Part shown: in pieces, positions 1-8,228 of the stretch
Numbering within the stretch: position 1 is the first letter of the stretch
Layout of the letters: every line of letters starts with the position of its first letter
NCBI GenBank assembly: GCA_001899765.1
Contig: MKWM01000024.1
Span: 1-53,132 of the forward strand
Length of the DNA stretch: 53,132 nucleotides
Source of the DNA: Thiobacillus sp. 63-78
GTDB lineage: Bacteria; Pseudomonadota; Gammaproteobacteria; Burkholderiales; Thiobacillaceae
Reading direction: 5' to 3'
The notes under the pieces: generated by a model
What the model was told of the DNA's origin: nothing
Seen by the model: the letters and a program-made list of their open reading frames with translations, nothing else
The model's database searches: none
Translations under genes and position numbers: made by a program

Positions 1-469
1 TCGACAACGCGCCGCCTGAGTCAACTCCGATTGCCCCGCTCGCTCAGGCTCATGTGTGAATTGGAAAATACTGCGACGGCACGCTGACACACAACAGGAG
101 CAAGGGCAGTCCGCCCTCCGTTCGCGCTGTCTGCTGCCTGCTTCCTGAGCAGAACCGTGCCCTGGTCGCCACCTCGACCGTCGCGGCACGAATGGGGCCT
201 CTCAACGATGGACGGGTGAAATATCCGGGTGAGCGCCGCCAGTTGGCAAGCCCGCCTGGGCAGCCAATGCCAGTCGCGACAATTGATAGAGGGCTGGAAT
301 GAATGGCATGCGCTTAAACAATTCGTCATGAAAAAGACGCGCGAGTATCTTTTGCCGCAACTCGATGCGCATCGGGCTGCAACAAGCAAACCGGAAAAGG
401 CCGAAGCCCCTGAACAGGATCGAATGGAAAGGCGGCTTCGTTGACCCACTCGTTTTACGGAGGAATGAC
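1..469. other. Upstream region without a convincing gene
   Basis: No reading frame here resembles a known protein. A 71-codon frame at 229-444 begins with GTG, lacks a Shine-Dalgarno sequence and has no recognisable domain, so I do not call it. The segment probably holds the promoter of the glutathione transferase gene at 470, but I find no convincing -35/-10 pair, and no GG-N10-GC sigma54 site immediately before it. Confidence 0.5.
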
Positions 470-1168
470 ATGACAATCAAACTATATGACCTGGCCGCTG
501 CGAATCCGAAAATCATGTTTGGCCCGTTCTCGTGGCGCAGCCGTATGGCGCTGCTGCACAAGGGGCTGGACTTCGAAGTCGTGCCGTGGCGTTGGAGCGA
601 CCCGAATATCGGGCCTAAAGGTTTAGCAAGCGTGCCCGTGCTTCATGACGGCGACAATTGGATCGGGGACAGCTGGGACATCGCGCTCTACCTGGACAGG
701 CAGTATCCCGACAAGCCGACCTTGATGCACGGCGCGGAAGGCCAGGCGGCCGCGCAATTCGTCATGTCGATTTGCGGTGCCATGGTGTTTCCGGGGGCGA
801 TCCCCGCCGCCGTCTATCAGGCGTATCAAATCCTCGACGAGACCTCGAAACCCTTGTTCCGCAAGAGCCGGGAGGAAATGTTCGGCTGCACGCTGGAAGC
901 CATTCACGTGGGCGAGGAGAAGGGCAAGGCAGGTCTGGCCGCTGCGCTCGTACCGTTCAATGAAACCCTGGCCAGCGCGCCATTCCTGGGTGGAGATTCG
1001 CCCACCTATGCCGACTTCGCGCTTTTCGGCGTGCTCAAGTGGGTCGACATCGTAAGCAGCTACCGCGTCATCGACGATTCCAGCGACGTGGGCAAGTGGT
1101 TCGTGCGTCTGGAGAACATGTACAACGGTTATGCACGCGACGTGCCCACCGTTCGCAACACCAGATAG
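470..1168 (+). CDS. Glutathione S-transferase family protein, LigE-like
   Basis: A 232-residue soluble protein of the glutathione transferase fold. The N-terminal thioredoxin-like half has the order seen in LigE/LigP beta-etherases: LYDL near residue 5, a WRSRMALLHKGLDFE segment near 22-36, then SVPVLHDG with the cis-proline and DSWDIALYLD. An all-helical C-terminal half follows. LigE-type enzymes use glutathione to cleave aryl ethers, but many relatives have unknown substrates, so the substrate is not assigned. The start at 470 is chosen because GGAGGA lies five bases upstream and the conserved N-terminus begins there; upstream in-frame codons are not conserved. It lies 96 bp before the 592-residue lar-associated gene on the same strand and may belong to that operon. 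Confidence 0.8.
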   Translation: MTIKLYDLAAANPKIMFGPFSWRSRMALLHKGLDFEVVPWRWSDPNIGPKGLASVPVLHDGDNWIGDSWDIALYLDRQYPDKPTLMHGAEGQAAAQFVMSICGAMVFPGAIPAAVYQAYQILDETSKPLFRKSREEMFGCTLEAIHVGEEKGKAGLAAALVPFNETLASAPFLGGDSPTYADFALFGVLKWVDIVSSYRVIDDSSDVGKWFVRLENMYNGYARDVPTVRNTR

Positions 1169-1264
1169 CGCGTGGTGCATCGTCGGCGCTACCCCGGCCC
1201 TGACCGGCATGACGATAGCGTCGACGACGAAGTTTTAGTGAAGTGATGGAAGGATCGGAAATCA

Positions 1265-3043
1265 ATGAAACATTCAGAAACCGAGCGCGAAAAAATCCTG
1301 CTTGCCGCGATCACCGGCGCCAACGCCAGCCCCAACTGGCTGACCAGCGACATGGTGGATGCGTTGCTGGGTGGGCATGGCATGCTCAACATTGCCGTGG
1401 TGAATATCGCGGACGTTCTGGTGAGTCAGATGACACGCGGTGCGGACACCAAGCTCCGCCTCGCCAACGCATCGAGCATTCCGCTCGATGATGTGCTGGA
1501 AAAGGCCATCAAGGCGGCCATGGCGGCGGGCGCCGCGCCGGCGAACGCCGCGCTGTTGAGCGCGGTCATGCTCTATTTCACGGGGACCAAAGCGCAAGTC
1601 GGCATCCCGGCGGGCAATCGCAAGCTGGGTGCCCGGGCGCGGATGCTGGCGGGGGTGGACCGCTCCGGCGTGGCTGTCATTCCAACCTCGAAAAAGAACA
1701 ACAAGGTGTCGGGTTTTGCCGCGGTCATGGCGGTTCACCAGGCGCTGATTGCGGGCGAACTGTCGCCGGTCAGCGGGGACGATATGGTGGTCTCGGGCGG
1801 GCCATTGGTGGGTCACAGCCGCCTCGGCGAGGACATCATTTTTCCGGCCATGGCCGCCAACGGCGCGCGTGTCGGCACCCGGGCGATGATGGCTGCCATG
1901 GCCGGTGCGGCGATGAAACCGCAGAAGGTCAATGCGGCCGTGTTCGGGGCGGCGGCGATCCTGGAAATCATCCACCCGGACGCCGACGTTGCCGAGGAGT
2001 GGGGGCCGCATGGCAAGGTGACCACGACTTACGTTGCCGGAAAGTCCGCCGCTGAAACCGCGGGGCTCCCGGACACGCTGCATGTTCGCATCACCGGTCA
2101 GGAATACGACACGGCCCAGGTCATCGGCGATCTGGGGCTGATGCTCAAGGATATCGGCGGCCCATCGGTGATCGGCATCATGGCTGTTGACGAGATCCTG
2201 GGGATGTTCGAGGAAGGCATCGCCGGCAGTTCCGCGGGTCCGGTCAATCCCCCTCTGGGGCATGTCTGTACGGACGCCGTCATTGCCATGAAGTGCCTCC
2301 TGGAGGAGGGAGAAACGTCAGAAAGCGTGGCGCTCGCTCTCCGCAAGCGGCGTTTCGACATGGCCTTCGATCCGGAAGTGTCCATGGTCGCCATGAACAT
2401 CGTGGCGAAGAAAGCGATGCAGTTGATGGGTGGGCCGGTCACGAACGCCATGATTCTTGCTTCGGAGCCGACGCGGGCCAAGGCCCTGTATCGGCGCGCG
2501 GCCAAAACCTACGATGATCTGAAGGCCGGCAAGGAGCTCGCGGAAATCGTCCGCGAACTGGACGATGAACGGAAGACCAATGTCGAAGCCAATGTGGGCA
2601 AGTTCTTCAGCAAGATGATGAACAAGGACGTCACGATCCGTCTGACCCATATCGGCCCGGGCGCTCGCCGCTCCAGCAAGCTGGCAAAGGAGTGGTATGC
2701 CTTCGACGCGCATCTGGATGCGGAAATTACCGTGGATGGCGTGACCACGAGGCTCGAACGCTATGCGGATCAGGTGATTCCGGACGTCGCTCAAGGCAGG
2801 CGGCAGGATATCGCCTGGGCAGTGCCCATGGTGGTCCCGCTCGCAAGTGAAATTCTGCTTTCATCCAACGTGATCATGAACGTCACCGTGCCCGCCGCAG
2901 TCGCCGCGGCCATGGGGAAGATGACGCCGCAGGAAGCAGGCAAGGTTGCTCAAAAGGCCGCTTTTGTGTCGTCGGGCATTCCGGGCTCCAACGTGAATGC
3001 CGAAGCGGCGGCCAGAATGGCTGTCCTGGTCATGGAAAACTAG
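1265..3043 (+). CDS. Uncharacterised 592-residue protein heading the lar cluster (copy 1)
   Basis: I do not recognise this family. It is a soluble-looking protein without signal peptide or membrane segments. Its paralogue at 27088-28878 is identical at well over half of positions by eye and shows what is conserved: TSDMVDAL-x-GGHG near 28-39, PAGNRKLGA and PTSKKNNKVSGF near 115-151, SGGPL-x-GH near 177-184, LGEDIIFP near 187-194, HPDA near 237, TGQEY near 277, DIGGPSVIGIMAVDE near 296-310, PPLGH near 329-333, and THIGPGARR near 461-469. Seven histidines (38, 184, 237, 273, 333, 462, 483) are shared; no cysteine is. It precedes a LarC-domain protein and larC-larE-larB, which make the nickel-pincer cofactor, while LarA motifs are absent. 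Inference: it may be the cofactor's user or a maturation partner. Start ATG 1265 has GGAAGGA about ten bases upstream. Confidence 0.85.
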   Translation: MKHSETEREKILLAAITGANASPNWLTSDMVDALLGGHGMLNIAVVNIADVLVSQMTRGADTKLRLANASSIPLDDVLEKAIKAAMAAGAAPANAALLSAVMLYFTGTKAQVGIPAGNRKLGARARMLAGVDRSGVAVIPTSKKNNKVSGFAAVMAVHQALIAGELSPVSGDDMVVSGGPLVGHSRLGEDIIFPAMAANGARVGTRAMMAAMAGAAMKPQKVNAAVFGAAAILEIIHPDADVAEEWGPHGKVTTTYVAGKSAAETAGLPDTLHVRITGQEYDTAQVIGDLGLMLKDIGGPSVIGIMAVDEILGMFEEGIAGSSAGPVNPPLGHVCTDAVIAMKCLLEEGETSESVALALRKRRFDMAFDPEVSMVAMNIVAKKAMQLMGGPVTNAMILASEPTRAKALYRRAAKTYDDLKAGKELAEIVRELDDERKTNVEANVGKFFSKMMNKDVTIRLTHIGPGARRSSKLAKEWYAFDAHLDAEITVDGVTTRLERYADQVIPDVAQGRRQDIAWAVPMVVPLASEILLSSNVIMNVTVPAAVAAAMGKMTPQEAGKVAQKAAFVSSGIPGSNVNAEAAARMAVLVMEN

Positions 3044-3135
3044 CCGGCAAGGCGACGGTATGACAGCCCTGCCTGCATGCGCGGAGCGATTCGTCAGGCA
3101 AGCAGAAGCTGTCTTCCGGATGGTGGGGTAAACAT

Positions 3136-3648
3136 ATGGCAGAGCCGATACGCCTCATGATGGCGCAGGTCGATGATGTTCCGGGAGAGCTGATGGGCGA
3201 ATTCATCCGGCGCGCGGAAGCGCTGGGCGCCCGCAATGTGCAGGTCGTGGCAAGCGTGACCAAGAAAGGCCGCCCCGGGTACATCGTCTATGTCGATGTC
3301 CCCGGCGAGATCGAATCGGATGTGGCTTTCCTGCTGGGCTCTGAATTGGGCGCGTGGGGCTATCGCGTCCTGAGCGCCGAGCATCACCATTTCGAGATCG
3401 AGCGTTTCAACGTCTCCCTGGAGGTCGATGCCGACGATGCGACCTACCGCTTCACGATCCGCATGAAGACGGTATCCCGTTCGGGCACGCTGCTGCGCGT
3501 CAAGGCGGAACACGATGATCTGGCGTCGATCTGCCGAAGCCTGCGAGAGGCGAAGCGCCAGCTTCCGATCATGGTCCTGAAGGCTTCGGTGGAAAGCCAG
3601 TTTTCCGACCAGCACCTGACCGGCGCACCCTTGCGCGTGAAGATCTGA
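3136..3648 (+). CDS. Stand-alone LarC C-terminal-domain (LarC2-like) protein
   Basis: A 170-residue soluble protein. Residues about 10-50 (QVDDVPGELMGEFI, then EALGARNVQV and TKKGRPGYIVYVDV) follow the pattern of the LarC C-terminal half: DD-x-x-GE, a GA-x-DV-type segment, then KKGRPG. The protein ends with LRVKI, like the VRVK end of that domain. In Lactobacillus plantarum this domain (LarC2) is joined to LarC1 by a programmed frameshift; here it is a separate gene in addition to a complete LarC at 3715. It could bind nickel or CTP, or be a partner of the 592-residue protein; nothing in the sequence decides this. It lies 92 bp after that gene and 66 bp before larC. Confidence 0.7.
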   Translation: MAEPIRLMMAQVDDVPGELMGEFIRRAEALGARNVQVVASVTKKGRPGYIVYVDVPGEIESDVAFLLGSELGAWGYRVLSAEHHHFEIERFNVSLEVDADDATYRFTIRMKTVSRSGTLLRVKAEHDDLASICRSLREAKRQLPIMVLKASVESQFSDQHLTGAPLRVKI

Positions 3649-3714
3649 TGCCGAACGGCATCACGAGGAGAGGTGCCGGTGAATGATCGAGCTCGAAATG
3701 GACAAGGAGCAGAA

Positions 3715-5043
3715 ATGATGCACATCCATCTGGATCCGCTGGGCGGCGTCGCCGGAGACATGTTCGTGGCGGCCCTGCTCGACCTGCGCCCCGACCTGGC
3801 GTCGCCGGCCATTGCGGCGGTGCGCGCCGCGGGCCTGGGCGACGACATCGATCTGGCGTTCGTGCCTTTCTCGGACGGCATACTGGCCGGCAGCCGGTTC
3901 GACGTGGCCGAATCGCCGACACGCGGCCTGTCCGGCCGCGGCGCTGGCCAGGTGCAGGCTGTCGGGCATCGGCACGTGCACGAACACCGGCACGCACACG
4001 TGCATGCGCATCACCCGCACGCAGACGATGCGCCGGGCGACGCGTCCGGCCACGGGGGCGCGTACGTTTACCAGCGGGCGAAGCCGCACAGCCATACGCG
4101 CTGGTTCGACATCCGCGCGCGGCTGGAGGCCTCCGCTCTCGAACCCGCCGTGTGCCGACGGGCGATCGAAATCTTCAGCCTGCTCGCCGAGGCCGAAGCG
4201 CGCGTTCATGACAAGCCCGTGGCAGACGTCTCGTTCCACGAGGTCGGCGCATGGGATTCGATTGCCGATATCGTCGCCGCCGCCTTCCTGATCGAATCGC
4301 TCATGCCGTGCGAGTGGTCCATCGGGGCCATCCCGATCGGATCGGGCCTGGTTTCGACGGCGCATGGCATGCTGCCCGTTCCCGCGCCGGCGACGGCATT
4401 GCTGCTCGACGGTTTTCTCTGTTTCGACGATGGCCTGACAGGCGAACGCGTCACCCCGACCGGGGCCGCCATCATTCGGCATCTCCAACCCGCCCGCGGC
4501 ATCGGCCAGGCGCCCAGGCGGCTGGGGAAATCGGCGCACGGTTTCGGAACCCGACGCTTGCCCGGCCGAAGCAATGTGCTTCGGGTGCTCGAGTTCGAAG
4601 CGGCGGCATCGCGCGTTGACGCGGACCGGGTCGCAGTCATCAATTTTGAAATTGACGACCAGACGCCCGAAGACCTTGCAGAAGGTCTCGACAAGCTGCG
4701 CGGGGTGGAAGGGGTGATCGATGTGACCCAGCATGCGGCGACGGGCAAGCGCGGCAGGGCGATGGCCGCGGTCCAGCTCCTGGCAAAACCCGAATGGGCG
4801 GAAACGGTTTCCGCTGCGTGCTTCTCCGAGACCACCACGCTGGGCCTGCGCATGCAGGTGACCGACCGGCTGATCCTGTCGAGACATGAAGCGCTTGCAA
4901 GCGACGGGGTTCGAGTGAAATTCGCCCAACGTCCCGCCGGCCTGACAGCGAAGGCGGATATCAAGGATGTAGCGGATGCGGACGGCCATGCCGGCCGGCA
5001 GCGGCTACGGGATTGCGCAGTATCCGAGGTGAGATCGAAATGA
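3715..5043 (+). CDS. larC: LarC, nickel-pincer cofactor nickel insertase
   Basis: LarC inserts nickel into the dithiolated pyridinium mononucleotide in a CTP-dependent reaction, the last step of NPN cofactor synthesis. The protein of 442 residues has the family N-terminus (HIHLDPLGGVAGDMF), a histidine-rich insertion near residues 82-125 (HRHVHEHRHAHVHAHH and PHSH) typical of nickel-handling LarC proteins, the FHEVGAWDSIADIV motif, and a C-terminal LarC2 domain with FEIDDQTPEDL, ETTTLGLR and VRVKF. The LarC2 half has lost the usual KKGRPG step (it reads TGKRGRAM). It is a single uninterrupted frame, unlike the frameshifted L. plantarum gene. Start ATG 3715 (or 3718) follows AGGAG at 3705-3709; a GTG at 3673 would add 14 unconserved residues. 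Its stop overlaps the larE start. Confidence 0.93.
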   Translation: MMHIHLDPLGGVAGDMFVAALLDLRPDLASPAIAAVRAAGLGDDIDLAFVPFSDGILAGSRFDVAESPTRGLSGRGAGQVQAVGHRHVHEHRHAHVHAHHPHADDAPGDASGHGGAYVYQRAKPHSHTRWFDIRARLEASALEPAVCRRAIEIFSLLAEAEARVHDKPVADVSFHEVGAWDSIADIVAAAFLIESLMPCEWSIGAIPIGSGLVSTAHGMLPVPAPATALLLDGFLCFDDGLTGERVTPTGAAIIRHLQPARGIGQAPRRLGKSAHGFGTRRLPGRSNVLRVLEFEAAASRVDADRVAVINFEIDDQTPEDLAEGLDKLRGVEGVIDVTQHAATGKRGRAMAAVQLLAKPEWAETVSAACFSETTTLGLRMQVTDRLILSRHEALASDGVRVKFAQRPAGLTAKADIKDVADADGHAGRQRLRDCAVSEVRSK

Positions 5044-5864
5044 CGAATGATTCAGTATTGACGGACATCGGCCGCCTGACGGCTGTTCTCAAGGATTGCG
5101 GGCCGGTGGCGATCGCCGTCTCCGGAGGCGTGGACAGTTTGACCCTCGCTTTCGTGGCGCATCGGGAACTCGGCGGCGAGGCGCAGATGTTCCATGCCAC
5201 GTCGCCCGCGGTTCCCCCCAGCGGAACGGAGCGGGTCAGGCGCTATGCGGAAAGCGAGGGATGGGCGTTGGCCGTCATCGATGCCGGCGAATTCGACGAT
5301 GAACGCTATATGGCAAACCCCGCCAATCGATGCTTCTATTGCAAGAGCAATCTGTATGACGCCCTGGCCCGGACGACCCGGCGGCAGTTGCTGTCCGGCA
5401 CCAACCTCGATGATCTCGGCGACTGGCGGCCCGGCCTGCAGGCCGCGGCGGAACATGCTGTCAGACATCCCTTTGTCGAAGCCCGCATCACCAAGGACAT
5501 GGTGCGCGCCATCGCCCGTCGATACGGATTGGACGAGGTCGCAGAACTTCCGGGGTCTCCTTGTCTGTCCAGTCGCGTGGAAACCGGCATCAGGATCATT
5601 CCGGAGGCGTTGAGGTCGATCGACGAGATCGAGAGACTGGTGCAGCGAATACTGAATCCGAAGACGGTCCGGTGCCGGATCCGCAGCCAGGGACTGGTGG
5701 TGGAGCTGGACGAGGCGTGCTACGCCAGCTTTGACGGCGGGCAGCGAACAAAGGTGCTGGAGGAGCTTGGTCACCTGAGCATCCTGCAAAAGTATCCGTC
5801 CACCCATGCGGTCGAATTCGTCCCGTATGTACGGGGCAGTGCTTTCCTGAGGAACGAAACATGA
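5040..5864 (+). CDS. larE: LarE, sulfur transferase of nickel-pincer cofactor synthesis
   Basis: LarE is a PP-loop ATP pyrophosphatase that adenylates the pyridinium dicarboxylate made by LarB and converts its carboxylates to thiocarboxylates. The 274-residue protein shows SGGVDS at 28-33, the NRCFYCK motif at 96-102 and SPCLSSR at 173-179. Cys175 aligns with the sacrificial Cys176 of L. plantarum LarE. Cys98 and Cys101 form an extra CxxC, so three cysteines could hold an iron-sulfur cluster as reported for some LarE proteins; that is an inference. Start ATG 5040 overlaps the larC stop as ATGA, and the gene's own TGA overlaps the larB start, so the three genes are translationally coupled. Confidence 0.95.
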   Translation: MTNDSVLTDIGRLTAVLKDCGPVAIAVSGGVDSLTLAFVAHRELGGEAQMFHATSPAVPPSGTERVRRYAESEGWALAVIDAGEFDDERYMANPANRCFYCKSNLYDALARTTRRQLLSGTNLDDLGDWRPGLQAAAEHAVRHPFVEARITKDMVRAIARRYGLDEVAELPGSPCLSSRVETGIRIIPEALRSIDEIERLVQRILNPKTVRCRIRSQGLVVELDEACYASFDGGQRTKVLEELGHLSILQKYPSTHAVEFVPYVRGSAFLRNET

Positions 5865-6616
5865 GCCAATCAGAGATCAAGCTGGATCACCATCGGGCTA
5901 ACCGTATCGGAATCGAGGAAGCGATCTATTGCGCGGGCAAATCCGATGATCAAATCGGAACCATCCTGGGTCAATTGCGTGCGGTGCACAAGAGTTGCCT
6001 GCTGACGCGGCTCAGCCCGGAAAGCCATGCCCGGATCAGTGCGGAGTTTCGGCCGATGCTGGATTACGAGCCCGCTTCCCGAACCGCTTTTTTCAACTGG
6101 CGCGCCAGGCAGACCGAACCGGCACAGGTGGCCGTGCTGACCGCAGGCAGTTCGGATGTGCCCGTGGCCCGGGAAGCCATCCGCACACTCGCCTACGCGC
6201 ACGTCGATTCGCTCGCCGTGTTCGACGTCGGGGTGGCGGGCCTGTGGCGCCTGACGGAACGCATGGAAGAGATCAGGAAATACCCGGTAGCCATCGTGGC
6301 GGCTGGCATGGACGCCGCCCTGCCCAGTGTCATCGGCGGGCTTTTTCCGGGCTTGATCATCGCGATCCCGACATCGGTTGGATATGGCGTGGCCGCGGGT
6401 GGGGCCACGGCCTTGAACGCGATTCTGGCGTCCTGCGCTTCGGGCATCACGACGGTCAATATCGACAACGGTTACGGGGCGGCGTGCGCAGCGCTCCGCG
6501 TGCTCAACATGTCACGACGGACCGGCGGCGCGGCGGTGGCCGATGAGGGCGACAAACGTCAGCCAGTCGCAGCCTGGAGCGCGCCATCCCACGCAGCAAA
6601 AAAACCGGTTTGTTGA
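5861..6616 (+). CDS. larB: LarB, nicotinate adenine dinucleotide carboxylase/hydrolase
   Basis: LarB carboxylates the pyridinium ring of nicotinic acid adenine dinucleotide and hydrolyses its phosphoanhydride, giving the substrate of LarE. The 251-residue protein has a short helical N-terminus and an AIR-carboxylase-like domain from about residue 88: TAGSSDVPVAREA near 94, DVGVAGLWRL near 122, VAAGMDAALPSVIGGL near 146, PTSVGYG near 170. Then comes SCASGITTVNIDNGYGA near 191, whose Cys192 appears to match the catalytic cysteine of characterised LarB. Length is normal for the family. The start overlaps the larE stop (ATGA). A strong hairpin follows the stop. Confidence 0.95.
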   Translation: MSQSEIKLDHHRANRIGIEEAIYCAGKSDDQIGTILGQLRAVHKSCLLTRLSPESHARISAEFRPMLDYEPASRTAFFNWRARQTEPAQVAVLTAGSSDVPVAREAIRTLAYAHVDSLAVFDVGVAGLWRLTERMEEIRKYPVAIVAAGMDAALPSVIGGLFPGLIIAIPTSVGYGVAAGGATALNAILASCASGITTVNIDNGYGAACAALRVLNMSRRTGGAAVADEGDKRQPVAAWSAPSHAAKKPVC

Positions 6617-6623
6617 GCCCCTG

Positions 6624-6666
6624 ATTTGCCATTGCACGTCTGTCTGGCAGGCGTGCAATGGCAAAT
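6624..6666. repeat. Perfect 15-bp inverted repeat between larB and the fadL-like gene
   Basis: The arm at 6624-6638 (ATTTGCCATTGCACG) is exactly complementary to 6652-6666, with a 13-nt loop. No T-run follows on the + strand, so it is not a standard intrinsic terminator. It may stabilise the upstream lar transcript or attenuate transcription into the channel gene. Confidence 0.75.
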
Positions 6667-6723
6667 GTCATCAGCATGGCATCGAATAATTTCTAACTTG
6701 CGATCATGAATGGAAGGGGAAAT

Positions 6724-7962
6724 ATGAAGAAGACTCAATTAATGGTGGCGCTTGCCACCCTCGGCCTGGCCGGGTCCGCCCTCGCGACCGACGGCTATTT
6801 CTCACATGGCTATGGGATGAAAGCGAAGGGCATGGGTGGCGCGGCCACTGCCATGTCCGATGACGCCTTCGGCGGCGCCAACAACCCGGCCTCGATGGCG
6901 TTCGTGGGCAACCGCCTGGATCTGGGCGTCGATGTGTTCAGCCCGCGCCGCGAAGCGAGTCGCACGGGTAGTGGCGTGATTAACGGCAACGGCTCGGTGG
7001 ACAGCGATTCGAATTATTTCCTGGTTCCCGAACTGGGCTATAACCGCATGCTCAACCCCGATCTGGCCCTGGGTGTCACGGTGTATGGAAACGGCGGGAT
7101 GAATACCGACTACCCCGCTTTTGCAAATGGCCCCAACCTGCTGGGCGGTCAAGGCAAGCTGGGGGTCGATCTGATGCAGTTGATCGTGGCGCCGACCGCG
7201 GCCTACAAGATCGCTCCGAACCATTCGATCGGTATTTCCCCGCTGATTGGCTATCAGCGTTTCAAGGCTCACGGCGTGCAGGCGTTTAATGGTTTCACTT
7301 CCAGCCTGGGCAATGTCACCAACCGCGGCTACGACGACAGCTTTGGCTACGGCGTGCGGATCGGCTATATGGGAAAACTGACCCCGACCTTCAGCATTGG
7401 CGCGGCGTATGCGTCGACGATGAAATTCGACGAATTCTCCAAATACAAGGGCCTGTTTGCCGAGCAGGGCGGCATGGACATTCCGGAGAATTACAACCTC
7501 GGCGTGGCCTGGCAGGCAACGCCGGCTTTCCTGGTCGCGCTGGATTACCAGCGCATCAATTACTCCAACGTGAATTCGGTCGGCAACCCCAGCACCAACC
7601 TGGCCTTCGCCCCGCTTGGCGCCGACAATGGTCCGGGCTTTGGCTGGAAAGATGTGGACGTATGGAAACTGGGCGTCGAATACCGGTACAGCCAGCAATT
7701 GACACTGCGTGCGGGCTACAACCATACGGACAACCCGATCCAGTCACGTGACGTCGTGTTCAATATTCTCGCGCCGGCCGTCGTGAAGGATCACGCCACG
7801 CTGGGCTTCACCTACACCCTGGCGTCCGGGAACGAGTTGACCATGGCCTATATGCACGCGTTCAAGAATGATGTGACGGGCCCTGATGGTTTCTTCGGCG
7901 GCACCGACAAGATCGAGATGTACGAGAACTCGCTGGGCATCGCCTATAGCTGGAAGATGTAA
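6724..7962 (+). CDS. FadL/TodX (OmpP1) family outer-membrane channel
   Basis: A 412-residue precursor with a clear signal peptide (MKKTQLMVALATLGLAGSALA) cleaved before TDGYFSHGYG. The mature N-terminus (GYGMKAKGMGGAATAMSDDAFGGANNPA) is the hallmark of FadL/TodX porins, which move long-chain fatty acids, alkylbenzenes and other hydrophobic molecules through the outer membrane. Alternating beta-strand pattern and a C-terminal aromatic strand (SLGIAYSWKM) agree. The start is ATG 6724, with GGAAGGGG just upstream; the in-frame ATG at 6706 lies before the signal peptide. It is the last gene before a terminator and may import the substrate of the lar-cluster enzyme, which is an inference from position. 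Confidence 0.9.
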   Translation: MKKTQLMVALATLGLAGSALATDGYFSHGYGMKAKGMGGAATAMSDDAFGGANNPASMAFVGNRLDLGVDVFSPRREASRTGSGVINGNGSVDSDSNYFLVPELGYNRMLNPDLALGVTVYGNGGMNTDYPAFANGPNLLGGQGKLGVDLMQLIVAPTAAYKIAPNHSIGISPLIGYQRFKAHGVQAFNGFTSSLGNVTNRGYDDSFGYGVRIGYMGKLTPTFSIGAAYASTMKFDEFSKYKGLFAEQGGMDIPENYNLGVAWQATPAFLVALDYQRINYSNVNSVGNPSTNLAFAPLGADNGPGFGWKDVDVWKLGVEYRYSQQLTLRAGYNHTDNPIQSRDVVFNILAPAVVKDHATLGFTYTLASGNELTMAYMHAFKNDVTGPDGFFGGTDKIEMYENSLGIAYSWKM

Positions 7963-8024
7963 TTTTTCGGCCAGGTATTGCCATCGAACCGGGGTCGAAA
8001 GCCCCCGGTTTCAGACCACTCCTC

Positions 8025-8056
8025 CCCGTCTTTTCACGAAGACGGGTTTTTTGTTT
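8025..8056 (+). terminator. Intrinsic terminator after the fadL-like gene
   Basis: CCCGTC at 8025-8030 pairs with GACGGG at 8041-8046, followed by TTTTTTGTTT. A second hairpin with 8-bp arms (AACCGGGG at 7987-7994 and CCCCGGTT at 8003-8010) lies just upstream. Together they mark the end of the lar operon. Confidence 0.88.
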
Positions 8057-8184
8057 CACGATGACTCCAGTGCCGCAGTTCGCTGGACTACGCCAAGGCT
8101 AGATACAGCAGGTTTATCAATAGCTTAGGCGAGTTCAACATATGCCGGTGCTTTCCGAAACTTGACCCGGCTTCCCCTCGCGTG

Positions 8185-8202
8185 GCTCCCATGCGGCTCC
8201 TG
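8185..8202. repeat. Candidate left attachment repeat
   Basis: GCTCCCATGCGGCTCCTG lies 27 bp before the integrase start and matches 16 of 18 bases of 24211-24228 in the same orientation. The position next to an integrase gene suits an att site, but two mismatches and short length make this tentative. Confidence 0.3.
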
Positions 8203-8228
8203 GAAACCGGGCTTTCCGAGGAGTCATC

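Noticed and set aside
229..444. Small plus-strand frame before the glutathione transferase
   Set aside because: GTG start without Shine-Dalgarno, no domain, and partly overlaps the likely promoter region.
1169..1264. GG-N10-GC sigma54 promoter before the first 592-type gene
   Set aside because: Two matches to the bare spacing exist, but flanking bases are unlike the consensus and such matches are expected by chance in GC-rich DNA.
1265..3043. The 592-residue protein as a divergent LarA
   Set aside because: None of the LarA motifs (the histidines and tethering lysine in their known contexts, the DUF2088 blocks) can be matched by eye.
3661..4989. A 442-codon minus-strand frame over larC
   Set aside because: Shadow of larC; the plus strand carries the conserved LarC motifs.
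8057..8228. tRNA gene as target of the island integrase
   Set aside because: No cloverleaf or TTCGA-type T-loop followed by an acceptor stem could be traced at either edge.
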